A stretch of DNA of 64,000 bases from the NCBI GenBank assembly GCA_973895155.1, contig OZ316893.1, forward strand, positions 20,460,001-20,524,000. Direction: 5' to 3'. A program made the translations under genes and the position numbers. This DNA comes from Marsupella aquatica. Lineage: Eukaryota; Marchantiophyta. Within the stretch, counting starts at the first letter, position 1, and each line of letters opens with the position of its first letter. Under the pieces are notes generated by a model that was given only the letters and a program-made list of their open reading frames with translations, made no database searches and was not told the origin of the DNA. Below are positions 30,943-42,310 of this stretch, piece by piece.

Positions 30943-33277
30943 AGCTTAATTGGACTGAAATACGTGCTCAACCGGTTGAGTCAGTTCCTCCGACCCCTTC
31001 ACCTGCTCATCGACTTTTATGTCCGAGAAACGGAATTGGAAGCGCACTGAAACACTAAAAGCGATAGCAAAAAGAACTTGATCAAACCTGCCAAAACTCA
31101 AGAAATTCTTCGTCACGTGCTTACCAATTCTTCTCTCTACGGTTCAGGGTTTAGGGCTCTGTAGAAACTGCAATTTGACAGTAAGGAGGATGGAAATGAA
31201 CCTCACTCACTGTAAACGTTTGAACATGCCGACATTCACGGCCAGGAGACGCAACTACTCGGTTTTTCCCGCGTTTATTAACGATTTCACAAAGACCTTT
31301 CACGAGAGCCACGCCAAGTTTTTCCTGGAATTCCGCACGAGTAAAGAGTTGACCTTGTGAGGGAAGCCATGTACTGTAGTGAGCAAATACCGAGGACCCC
31401 TGGGTCCTTATTTCCCAGTCGATGCACAACGTCAGTGAGCAAAGCACGGTCCTGTTCCCCGTTGCCCTACATTCAGCGCATGATCACCAGTCCAAGAAGT
31501 ATGACGTGAGGGACCTGGAACTGGAAGGTGAAAGTTCTGTATTACTGTGAGCTCAGAGCGTAGCAAGACACACTAAGACAGTAGAATTATGCCGATGTCT
31601 CAGTGGAGTTGCGTGAGCTCAACACGGCAGCAAGATTACACAATTCAACCGGAGAACGACTACTTCAAAGCAAAGCAATTGCTCTAGAAAATTTTCCTCC
31701 GAAAGCCAAAATGGTACAGGACGCAGGAATGCCCCAATCTTAGCCAGCGTTCCCAGTACGATAACGCCTTGGCGAATACTTGTCAACTTTCTTGGAATTT
31801 GCGAAACACAGTGCCTGCTGATCATCTCATAATAAGGAGTAACGAGTACGGAGTACTACAGGATGTTCCAGCGACAGTACAGAAGTACGGTGTTGAGGTT
31901 TCTCGTTCGCTCTGTCCTCAGGTTTCTGACAATCTGGCAACTTTGCTCGGTTGGTGGGGGTGGAAGGGGAGGTAGCCGGTTGGGGTGGGGGCCGCCTCCA
32001 TGTTTTCTACTGGATAGGGCTTTCTGATCTTTTGTTCCTTCGCATGAGGGCTGGGCATAGGGGCAGCTCAGGATTTGGAGAAAGTTCTCGACTGAAAAGG
32101 CTCTGATATGTCAGCAGTCAGCACTGTCCTTCCTGTATGATTGGCCGGCAGCACTTCATTGCTGAAGTGGAAATGTAAATTGAAACATGCAAAGTTGCTT
32201 CATCCATGAACGAGAGATCTGAAAAGTGTTGGTCGGCTTTTGAGTCTCAGAAGGCTGGTGCGCTTGAGTTTAGATCTGTGAGTCTGGCCCATGGGGTGAG
32301 CTAATGTGAGAGGACGGAGAAAATTTGTCAGTGAGTGTTCTTCTGCCAGAGGTGGGAAGACTGGGAGATCTACTTTCTGCCAATTCCTCATCGAGTAATT
32401 TATGAGTGCAGATTTCTGTCAAGACGGAGAGCAGGGTTGTAGGCTGCTACTAAAGTCAGGTCAGGTTTTGATGGGGAGCACAAGAGGTGAAGAAAGATTC
32501 TAAGACAGTCTCTTTGGGCCGCGATTTTTCTACTGCTGCTCACAGTAAATTGGTAGGAAGACTACCGAGCGGGCAAAAGTGGAGGTGGGTACTGCTGCTA
32601 ACCATCGGCTATTCTTCCTCTGTTTCCACATTGGAGCGCACTGACTTTTGCCGTTACTACTAGCTTCTGGTCTTCTCTCCCTGATGTGTATAGGCAAGTG
32701 GCTTCAGTTTCTTCCGAATCTCTTTGAATGTATAAGTCACCCAAGATGTCCCTCGTGAAGAATGAAATTTTAAGATCTGATTAGATCTGCCTCAGGAATT
32801 AGGAACTTCGGATAGCTATCTTGTTGATTTACTGCGTTTTAGTGAAAGAGATCAGCCCACCCCTCTGGGGAAAGCGGTTAATTTATTGGACTTCTCTCTG
32901 GGGCTGGAAAGCCAGAATGTATATATATTTTCTATTTCTGCTCCCAGGGAGCTACCGGGCGCATTTCACTCCTACTGCAACTCCTTCTATCCTTCATTAA
33001 TTCATGTAAGTAGCTGTCAGGCTTAAGAGATATTGCACAGTTTTAGTAAGTACCCAGCTTTAACGGTGCTGTCCAATTCAAGTGCAAATGTATTGACCAG
33101 ACGAGATCATGGAGTGTGAATCATGGATGATGGAATGGCTTGAGGGATGACTGCTACTCTCACGGTTGGGTGGATTGATTTGCTGGTTGGATTGAGAGAT
33201 TAATTTGTCATACTTGCTTCCAATTAGCTGCTCTAATTGCTTACCCAAGTGTTACACGATTGAAGTAGTTGGGACCG
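30943..33277. other. Intergenic between divergent genes, no gene recognised
   Basis: 2.3 kb between the EF-hand gene (minus) and the stress protein gene (plus), holding the promoters of both. Open frames up to 98 codons (31151-31447) show no conserved pattern. Confidence 0.5.
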
Positions 33278-34917
33278 ATGGAACCAGCCATGGGAGAGAC
33301 AGAGATTCAGCCGGAAGAAACGACAGTCACTGTTGACCAGCCAAACCAAGCGACCGTCCCTTTCGGTGAGCTGGAACAAACCAGAGTCCTCCTGGGAGTA
33401 TCTCAGTCCACCAAGGGCTATCCACATCCCTCTCAGAGCAGCCTCCATGCTCTTGAGTGGGTCTTGCAGAAGCTCATCCACAAGCAAAGCAGAAGCCTGT
33501 TCCAGTTGCAAATTGTGCACGTCAAAGTACCAGATGAAGATGGTAAGGAACAACTTACTGTTAAAATTTTCCTCCTTGTTTACTCCGGTGCGTCACATAA
33601 CAATGTGATCTTGTAGACTGCTGGGTTAAATCCTTGTAGAATGATATCCGTGATCGGGATGGAACTGTCGAAGAGAATTAAGGGGACAATACTACAAGAG
33701 AGAACAAAATTGGGCATGTAGGCTTGCGTTTGCATTTAGGAAACTCTCAACGGTGAGAAAAATCAAATAGAAAAATGCACATAGAGGTTATTCACCCATG
33801 GGGGGTTGAGCACCCGCGATTCTTAAGAAACTTTGCTGTCATTGCGGACGATCATTTCAGCAGGCACAAGCACATGGCGGCCAAGCTGAAAAACGTCTAT
33901 TGGCTTCCAAGCACAGGTATAGATGACGTGGACAGCATCTACGCAACTTTTGCCGACTTTGATGCGGCCAAACAGAAGGATTTGGAGAAAAGTTTCAAAT
34001 TGCTTGAAGTCTTCGTGAACAAATGCAAAGAAGCTGAGGTAAACCGTTCCAACCACTCCTCTTATTCTCATCTCCGCTTCAGAGAAAAGAAGTAGAAGAA
34101 CTTTAATGGCTGGTTATTTGTAAGAGCACTTCCGACTCAGGGACATGAAGAATTCGTGGTATTGTATGATTTCTTTTCTATGGATGTCCTAGCAATTACA
34201 AAGATGAGGTTGTCATTAAGATAAAACAGTCGCCATGTCTATCGTGAACTTAGAGTCTGTTTACTTCTCCTGCCTCGATGCATGCTACGATCGCAAAATT
34301 GAATCTGTGATGATCCTCAAGATCATAGTACAATACCCTGCTCAAAACTATTGCAGTTTGGCTCCTGGTTGCAATGTCTCATGCAGCCTGCTACTTCCTA
34401 TTTTCTCAGGTACCTGTTCAAGGATGGGTAAAGATTGGAGACCCAAAAGAAGTCATTTGTGCAGAAGTCTTGAGGGTGAAGTCTGACCTGTTGATTCTTG
34501 GAAGCAGGGGGCTAGGAACATTACAACGGTAAGATTATACTCGACTAAAACTCCAGATCTGACCACAAAATCAACTTGCATCTGTCCAAAGTCCAGTTCC
34601 TGCCCTTAAGTTTTAAAAGATTGCATGCGCTAAGCTTTTGACGTGAGCTTCTTCCCTTGCAAACCATGTTCTAGTTCACCAACTTTACTTCAAGTTCAAT
34701 ACCTAATATTGTTCATGTCCATCATGAACAACATTAGAAACCATAGTAAGCTTTCTCTGGTGCCTTTCTACTTCAATTGACCTCTCCACTTTCACTATTT
34801 CATCACAGGGTTTTTATTGGCGGAGTTAGCAGTTATTGTGCAAAGAAGGTGAAGTGCCCAGTGCTGATTATCAAAAGAAAGCCAGAAGACATACCTGAGG
34901 ATCCAAGCGAGGATTAG
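33278..34917 (+). CDS. Universal stress protein (UspA-fold)
   Basis: Four exons (33278-33542, 33917-34038, 34410-34528, 34809-34917) give 615 nt and 204 residues. I chose the ATG at 33278; a second in-frame ATG is at 33290. After ~35 acidic residues the Usp fold starts with TRVLLGVSQSTKG and SLHALEWVLQKLI, then LFQLQIVHVKVPDED. The middle helix is DFDAAKQKDLEKSFKLLEVF. The second half has VKIGDPKEVICAEVLRVKSD, then LLILGSRGLGTLQRVFIGGV and SSYCAKKVKCPVLIIKRK. The phosphate-binding pattern G-x2-G-x9-G is present (GSRG ... IG), but the Ser/Thr that usually follows is Gly. Plant proteins of this kind bind ATP/AMP and respond to stress; the partner is unknown. A short acidic tail (EDIPEDPSED) ends the protein. 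Confidence 0.9.
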
Positions 34918-36456
34918 GGATTCTATTGGACAAATGAAGGGCCACAATCTTTCTGGGTTAGGTTTGATTTCATTAAGTTTTGTCAACACAAATGTTATTT
35001 TGTATGTAGAGAGAGTATCTTGTGTGTACATTCTCAGCGGTACATATTCAGCTACTCCTTACGTCATGTAATTATTGAGAGAACAGCTCGGTGATGAGTT
35101 TGGACGAAGTAGTCTCTCCCACATTTATGTTGCAGAAGGCTAAATGATGAATTTCTATGGGATAATCGAATTACAATGTAAAAGCATTGAGCACTAGATT
35201 ATCAAATGTCTCATCGTTGGTATACTATACTCTTGCTTGCTAGCTAGCTTTGATGATTGTCAAGAATTGTCAAGATTGTCAATTAAATATGAAAGTGGTT
35301 AATTGGAATGGTCTATCTGAGTTACTTGACTACCAGGGCTTTTTTTCTTTAAGTGACTTACCAATGCAATCCATCAAATACAGTTCACTGTAAATGATCA
35401 AATAGGATCTGTTTCAGCTAGTTAAATGACCAGATACACGTTGAGATGGCTTTTGAGCCACCCCTGAACTACCCAGACGAAGAAATGGAGATTGCTAAAC
35501 AGTCGAGGGCCCACCTCAATTGCAGAGTATTTTGACACTGATTCTACCTTCTCAATCACAACCTCAACACAGTGAACCTCTCCTTTTGTGGCTCAAGAGG
35601 TTGTCCATCTTACATCTCACCCTTCTCTTTCACAGAAAACTCCAATAGAAACCAAAAACTGGGAATCTATTATGGAGAAAACTGAAGCTCCCGGGGTCAT
35701 ATTTTGGACAAGATGATCAGAGAGATAATTACAACTCACATGGACCACTTTGAAATCTTACGGTACTCAGTTCAAATCCGTTTTTTGTGTAAATATTCAC
35801 TGTTCCAGGAATAAAAAATTGCTTAATTACAACTCACGTGGACCACTTTGAAACATTAGAGTACCCAATTCAAACATTTTTTTGTACAAATATTCATTGT
35901 TTCAGAAATAAAGAATTTGATCCACCCAAAATTTACTTGGTCTGTCTACTGTGGAGGTCAAACTTTGTGGTTTCATAGTAGCATCAAATTGGGACGGTGG
36001 ATGTGAATGAAGAATATGCGGAGGTATATGCTTCATGGACCCCCAAAAAGGACCCTGAGTGATCCTTGATAGATTCCTTGAGTGATTTGGACAGTTGACA
36101 GACTTTGATAGACCTTAAATCAACTGCCCAAAACCTCAGGGGTCCCACAAAGTACCAATTTTCATTTTGATGTCCATCAAGCAAATATCTCAGAATTTAT
36201 GTGCCATAAAGAAAATACAAATTTAGACACTGAGGGTTTTCAATTGGGTAACAATCGTCATTTTGAGGTCCATCAAGCAAATATCACAAAAATGATGCTC
36301 CCATGGACTATAATGTTGGTTTTTTTGAAACCCGGATGGACCACATTTCCCAAAAATGAGTTTAAGTGTAATAACTTGATGTTCATTGTAATCTGGCTTT
36401 CTTTTGATAGCAAGTTTCATTGTAATAACTAGCGATGTTCATTGACTAGCGAGCTT
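34918..36456. other. Intergenic, no gene seen
   Basis: 3' flank of the stress protein gene, then AT-rich sequence with the tandem unit listed next and a repeated phrase TCCATCAAGCAAATATC at about 36175 and 36270. Confidence 0.55.
35727..35922. repeat. Two ~98-bp tandem units
   Basis: ATTACAACTCAC, GGACCACTTTGAAA, AATATTCA and GAATAAA/GAAATAAAGAA recur in order, starting at 35727 and 35825, with scattered substitutions. Confidence 0.75.
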
Positions 36457-36461
36457 CATTG

Positions 36462-36801
36462 CGTTGAGCATAGACAACAATCGCAACGGCAAACCCATGA
36501 ATCATTCAATGCACAAGCGTCGACACAGAGAGATACGTGGTTCACCTCCACATGAGGCTACGTCCACGGGAACACACAAGAGCTTTACTGCACTCTAGAC
36601 CGACTGGCCATACCAAACATCCACAACACAAGCTCTCCCTATCTCTCAACTAGCTCCGTAACAATGAGCCTAAGTTCCCACTCTCCAATCACAGCTTGGT
36701 TATAAAATGTGCACAACATGACTAACCTAACCAAATTTGCGACTAAAGTTAGCCTTAACTACGGTACAGTTGTAACTCTAAACCTAGAGTAAATCCTAAC
36801 A
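36462..36801 (-). repeat. Solo copia LTR with CATTG target duplication
   Basis: 340 bp homologous to 1195-1597 (GTTGAGCATAGAC, ATACGTGGTTCACCTCC, CTCTCCCTATCTCTCAA, ending CCTAACA). CATTG lies at 36457-36461 and 36802-36806. The first base is C rather than T. The isolated LTR with an intact duplication is the usual footprint of LTR-LTR recombination. Strand is given as for the young element. Confidence 0.88.
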
Positions 36802-36996
36802 CATTGTAATAACTTGGTGTTCATAAAATGCAAAAAACATTTAGTTTTGAGTATGTGCTAGAGGAGTAGGCAAGCAAGACTCCATCAAAGGGACATTGAA
36901 TTATTGGCCACTTTGGTTGAAATATGCATCATGGAATGCCGACGGAATTTTTATTGTGTTACTATGAAATATAGTGCTTGTGTTTTTTCAATGTCT

Positions 36997-37391
36997 CTTC
37001 CTTTTCTAGTTGCACTGCAGCTAAAGAAAACTAAAATTATTTAAGACTCATAATCATCAACTTATAAGCCCAAAAACTTCCTTTTCTAGCTGCCCTGCAG
37101 CTAAAAAAAACTAAAATTATTTAAGACTCATAATCATCAACCTATAAGCCCAAAAACTTAACACTGACCACATTTAACATGGACCACTAAAAATGTGGCC
37201 CACAAGAGCACCCTGGTCCATCAGGAATTCACTTTTCAAATATATCAGAATTTATGTGCCAATTAATTTAGGACTCATAATCATCTACTTACAAGCCCAA
37301 AAACCTAACATGGACCGCGAAAAATGTGGTACATAGGAGCACCCTGGTCCATCCGGTCTTCACTTTTCAAATATATCAGATTTTCGTGCCA
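36997..37391. repeat. Two successive tandem duplications
   Basis: An 80-bp unit (CTTCCTTTTCTAG, CTGCAGCTAAA, TAATCATCAAC) occurs at 36997 and 37077. A longer unit (AACATGGACC, AAAAATGTGG, AGCACCCTGGTCCATC, TTCACTTTTCAAATATATCA) occurs at about 37175-37260 and 37305-37391. A third TAATCATC...AAGCCCAAAAAC fragment links them. Confidence 0.75.
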
Positions 37392-37650
37392 TAAAGAAAA
37401 TGCAAATTTGGACACCGAGGGTTTTGGGTATACAGACGAATGAGTGGACTGTATTCTGAATAAGGAAGAAAGCAAGTGAACTAGTGAAGCTCGCTGTCGT
37501 CTGCCTCAGAATTACTGAGAGCTTGATTGCTTGCTCCTGTGGAGCGCAAGGAATCACGATGCGTGATGTGTTGTAGAGCCTCGCGAAGATCTGTGTGAGT
37601 TAGAAAGCTGCCTAGCAGACTCTCTGCTCTGTAATTCTGCCGCCGACGAC

Positions 37651-40407
37651 ATGTTTTACGACCTGAATCTGGCTGTGGATGGCGTGGGGGACCAGACCAG
37701 ACGAGAGATGGTGGCGATGGCAATGCAGCTCGGATACACCGGGGTGGCCGTGAACTACAGCTTCACGGGCATCATGGCCGACTCAGATCGGTGCAAGATT
37801 CGGCCGTTGGAGCTGAAGATGATCTTGTCTGCCGCTCCTGCGGTTGCAGAGTCCGCCAGGTTCCACCGAGAGCTTCTCGGTGTTCCCCACGGAGGGCCCT
37901 TCCGGCAATTCGCCCGGATCACTGTAGTCGTTGATAATCCGGCCCAGGCCAATGCGTTGAATTCGGGGAATCCTGTGCTGAAGACGTACGATATCGTTGC
38001 AGTCCGTCCCACGAATCAGAAGGCTTTCAACCAAGCCTGCTCTCATTCTGAGGTTTGAACTGGAAAACCCTTGCTTTGCTGATTGTCCGTGCTTACAGTT
38101 CGAGCTCATGTTGGAGTTTGGTAGGCTTGGGCTTGTTGAGACCTATTTGTCTATTGTCTTGTGGTTTTCTGGTTCTCCCTTTGCCCAATCTTTTACCTGC
38201 GTAGCACTATCAACAGTGCCTCTGTGCGGTGTTGACGCTCGTATTAAGCAATCAAAAATCTCAGAAAAGCATCTGAATAAACTCTAGGAGTGTCTGTAGC
38301 AAAAGTGAGACAGGTTTTTTGGTGGGGGTACGGGTTTCTGTGCTTACTCCCAAGTGGAAACCAAATGTAGGGGTCTCAGAGGTTTTGGGTTTACGGGCTT
38401 GAAAGGGCTTTTCTTTGTATTTGCTCACATGCCAGGGTTTAATGACTGCAGGTCGATATCATTTCATTGGATGTAAGCCAAAAACTTCCATTTCGCCTAA
38501 AGATGCCGATCGTGAAGGCGGCAGTAGAGGTAACTTGCACTATTGTTGCCTGGTTATTGTGTTCGGTGCGGCATTTACCGGGGGAATTCTGTAGCTAACT
38601 CCTGAAGTAATGTCGATAAGAAAGGCATTGTTCATCCCCTGCCCGTGGTTCTTGTTGCTCATGGACAATCGACGATTCATTTGTGTCCTTTCTTTAAATG
38701 TGGGAAGGTGATTTTGTGTTGTTCTGATGTTCACTAGTTTCATCTTGGACTTGTTGCCTTTAAGACAAGATTGTAAAAGCAATTGAGGAAATGGATTACT
38801 GATAGAGATTTTGGCTGTTTTCTACGCATGTGGTTGCTCTGCATTATGTTTCCTGTTTCTACCTAATTCCAATTAGATATGATATAGTGAGCAATGGCCC
38901 CTCAAGGAGAGTTTCACTGAAGCAAACGATTTTCTAGACCTTGAGACTCTGTGTTTTTAGAAGCTGAAAATATCTGAATGCTCTGTGCAGCGTGGGATCT
39001 ATTTTGAAGTATGTTATGGGCGTACAATTTTTGATCCCAAAGCGAGACGGGAGTTATTTGCAAATGCCCAGGTACCTTTTCTTCTAATGTGCTTTCATTG
39101 TTCTTGTTCTTAGACCTCCTTAGTATGGGCATTGGTTAAATTTCCAAGCTTTTAAGTCTGCTTATTTATTCAGTCTTGTTACCCTGCTGGATAGTAACAT
39201 GATGGGTTCTATCTAGGTGGGCAGGTGCTGTTAGCAGCAGCACGTGGTCGCAATATCGTTGTGAGCAGTGGTGCACGCAGGCCTCTGGAACTGAGAGGAC
39301 CAAATGATGCGGCCAACATGTCCACCCTCTTTGGACTCAATTTGGAATCGGCCAAAGCTGCTGTTTCACGCAACTGCAAGTAAGCTCCCCATTGTCAATC
39401 TCTTTAAGGGTGCTCGATGTCGAAATACGTTACTGTTCAGATTGCCTTGGTGGAACTAACTAGGTTTTCTCTCTGCGGGCTCTCGTGCACCCAGCCAGAC
39501 AAGAAAGCCCTACTTTCTGTATGAGTAATCAATCGCAAAGCCTGTATTTGTGTTGCCTCTAGTCGCTACTTCCGCTGGTGGACTATTCAATTGTTCCAAG
39601 TCTTTAGTTGAAGATCATGCCTGCCATGACGCCAGAGTGGACTGTTCTCAAGTCTGTGAGGAGCTTCACCAAGGAGGTCTCCCTCGGAAAAAGATTGGCT
39701 CGACGCGTACTCACAGCGTTTGCACGGAGATGATTAGAACCTTGTTTTCTGAGGCACTTTTGGACTCACATTGTCGTTCTCTTTGTCATATCAGAGCAGT
39801 GCTCATGCATGGACTTATGCGGAAGGCTACCCATAGGGCCGCTATCCACATTACCCACACAATTGCCACAGAGAATCCTGTTGATCCTGAGAACTTGTTC
39901 AATGTTCCCATGGATTGGGACCCTTTGTCCCTTGGAGGGGCATCTGCTGATTTCATCCCCATGGACAAAACCCCTGAAGTGGTATTGAAGAAGGATTCTC
40001 CTCCAAACGCCATAATTGGCATGACTGAAAGAAGAATTACTGGTACTGAGTCGGGAGGAGACTCTAGTTCTTTATCTGCTGCTTCGAAGGCTGGTGGCAA
40101 GAGTTTTGACTATGAGAAACAAACTCATATCCGGCAGCAGGAAGAAATAGCCCTTCAAGACAAGGCTGAGGGTGGCTCAAAGGTGACCGCAAGTCAGGCA
40201 CGTGATCTTCTGACCGGAGGATTAAACTTGCACAGCAATGTTAGAGACCCCGTCGAAGCTTTTCCAAGTGCTAAGAAACAAAGTACGCTGCCCGGTCCAG
40301 TGATTGCCGTTCGAAAGCAGGAAATCAGAGACAAACAGAAGGAAGTGGAAACAAACGTGGAGAAACTAGGCTCAAAGAAAGGAAAGAAAAGGAAGCGGAA
40401 AAAATAA
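37651..40407 (+). CDS. RPP30: RNase P / RNase MRP protein subunit RPP30
   Basis: Five exons (37651-38052, 38452-38529, 38991-39071, 39225-39379, 39795-40407) give 1329 nt and 442 residues. The TIM-barrel RPP30 core reads: MFYDLNLAVDGVG at the N-terminus, AMQLGYTGVAVNYSFTG, LKTYDIVAVRPTNQKAF, VDIISLDVSQKLPFRLK, RGIYFEVCYGRTIFD, NIVVSSGARRPLELRGPND, LFGLNLESAKAAVSRNCK and THRAAIHITHT. The first 270 or so residues match the human subunit in length. The rest is a plant-type hydrophilic extension ending in basic KKGKKRKRKK, a likely nucleolar signal. The protein works in pre-tRNA 5' processing and, as part of RNase MRP, rRNA processing. Exon 1 uses the donor GTTTGA. Arabidopsis GAF1 is the corresponding plant gene and is essential for gametophytes. 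Confidence 0.93.
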
Positions 40408-42310
40408 GCAAGGTCCCTTGAGGGTGGAAGGCCCTTCTACTGCGAGCCTTGTCCGTTTAGTTATCTCAAGCTATTGGGGGAAGTTCTAGTAGCACGCTAC
40501 TACACAGTTAACTGTCAAAATGCTCCAGACAAGTGAATATTTGGAAGCATAGGAAACTACAAATAGCTGATCCCTTTCCAAGTTTTGACCGACTTCCAAA
40601 TCACCACATTTAATTCCCCCATTAGACGGCCACTATGTCGTGACCCTGCAGGGGGAATGTCAAGATGCCAATAAAATCAAACGTTCCGAGTGTGTTCTCC
40701 TTGTGTATGCTAATTTGATATCGATTTGCCTAAGTAAACGCCTAATTACCGTATGCATGATAGAGGCGTGTGTGGCACATGCGTCATCATTGCGATGTTT
40801 CAGAGATTCTGAAATCTGAATACAAGGGACTCGAAACTTGGAAGCTTCCAAAGGGGGTAACATCTGAGCGGAAACAGTCTTACTCAACATTTTAGCAGAA
40901 TTAGGATGGGTGCGTGGCCGATACATATGAGCAGAATTAATATGGGTTCCTGGCCGATGTTTAGCATTGAAGTGATACTTCGTGACACCTTCAATCTCAT
41001 ACAGCCTACAGGATCTTCGAGTGACATTGGCCTCCCACGGGATCTTCATAACCCGAAACGAACTCCGAAAGCATGATCCGAACTTGAAGCTTATTATCTG
41101 AAGGGAACCAAGTTAATATGTTGTGACATAAAGGTAGGATTGACTGCCGAGGAGTTCTTCGACTAGAAATGTCGTCGGAAACAGGATGTTTCCACCAAAT
41201 CAGACATATGCGCGCAACATAGTAAATAGAGAAGGCGTGCTGCTACGCGGATCAGAATGTAGTTGGTCGATGGTATTACAAGAACATTTGATAGAAGTAA
41301 GAGGAAGAGGAAGAGGAAGAGAAATTTCATGCTACGCGGATCAGAATGTAGTTGGTCGATGGTATTTACAAGAACATTTGATAGAAGTAAGAGGAAGAGA
41401 AAGATAAATTTCATTACTGTTTGACGTACTCTTAAGAATTGTATGTACAATCATAAGCCGGAACTTCAATGCCTCAGCTTACAGGGGATGTTCCTGACTG
41501 AATCGTTTTCCTTCAATCATCAGTTCGATGTGTCCATAACCCCACCGACACTCATGCACACTTTGCAGCTCCAAAGACGAAGCTCATGGACTGCGAAGAA
41601 TGCGTGATCATGGCGAGGAATTAATCAATTGAAATAGTTTCTGTTTCGGCAGCAAACCTGCCTGTCCGCTTGAAATAAATACTACAATTTCGCTGCCTCA
41701 AATGCCTCTAGAATTGCCCTCCATCCAAGCTTTGCACAACTGTTGAGACATACTTTCCCTAAGCTCTTCAAGAGGCCCCAGGATTCGCTAGACAAGCTTA
41801 GCAGTCGTGTGCAAGTGCCCCAGTCACCCAATCCCGTCTTGCATCCATATCATAATTATCATCAGAAAAGGCAGCCTCCGTGGCCAGCTCATCCATGAAA
41901 TACAGATACGCTTTCAGTAGATACGGAGGAAATAACCGGCGAATAGTCGAGTACCACATGCGAATGTAAGACAGTTTCAATCTCCCTTGCCCAGACAAAA
42001 ATAGAAAGGGTGGAGGAGAAGAGGCTCTCCCTCCACATCGATTCCTTCGGTTGTCATGTTTTTCCTCCATGTGATGAGCTGAGAAGAAATAGATCAGCGT
42101 TACATGAAATTCGCCCAGCGTACTTTCATTGATCTTCAAGAAAGGATCCCGGATTATGATACAGGGTCATTCATAGTAAGTGGAGCAGAGCAGAAAATCT
42201 GCATGACTGTCCAATCGTGATGGCCATGTTGCCCGACATGTGCGGGGTAAGGTTGGCTCGTCGTAGTTTTAGAGCCAAAATAGACGAGCTTAAAAATGAA
42301 CACTCAGCAA
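40408..42310. other. Intergenic between convergent genes
   Basis: 3' flanks of the RPP30 and SCL3-like genes. CCAATAAAATC at about 40668 is a possible poly(A) signal for RPP30. No other gene is recognised. Confidence 0.5.
41241..41407. repeat. Two ~89-bp tandem units
   Basis: TGCTACGCGGATCAGAATG, TAGTTGGTCGATGGTATT and GAACATTTGATAGAAGTAAG occur at 41241 and again at 41330, each ending in a purine-rich (GAGGAA)n stretch. They are nearly identical, so the duplication is recent. Confidence 0.85.

Noticed and set aside
30368-30949. 193-codon plus-strand frame
   Set aside because: Antisense shadow of EF-hand exon 1; its Ser/Phe runs arise from Glu/Lys codons of the real gene.
36997-37391. Possible LTR pair
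   Set aside because: The repeated units are adjacent tandem copies without TG/CA ends, target duplications or internal coding sequence.
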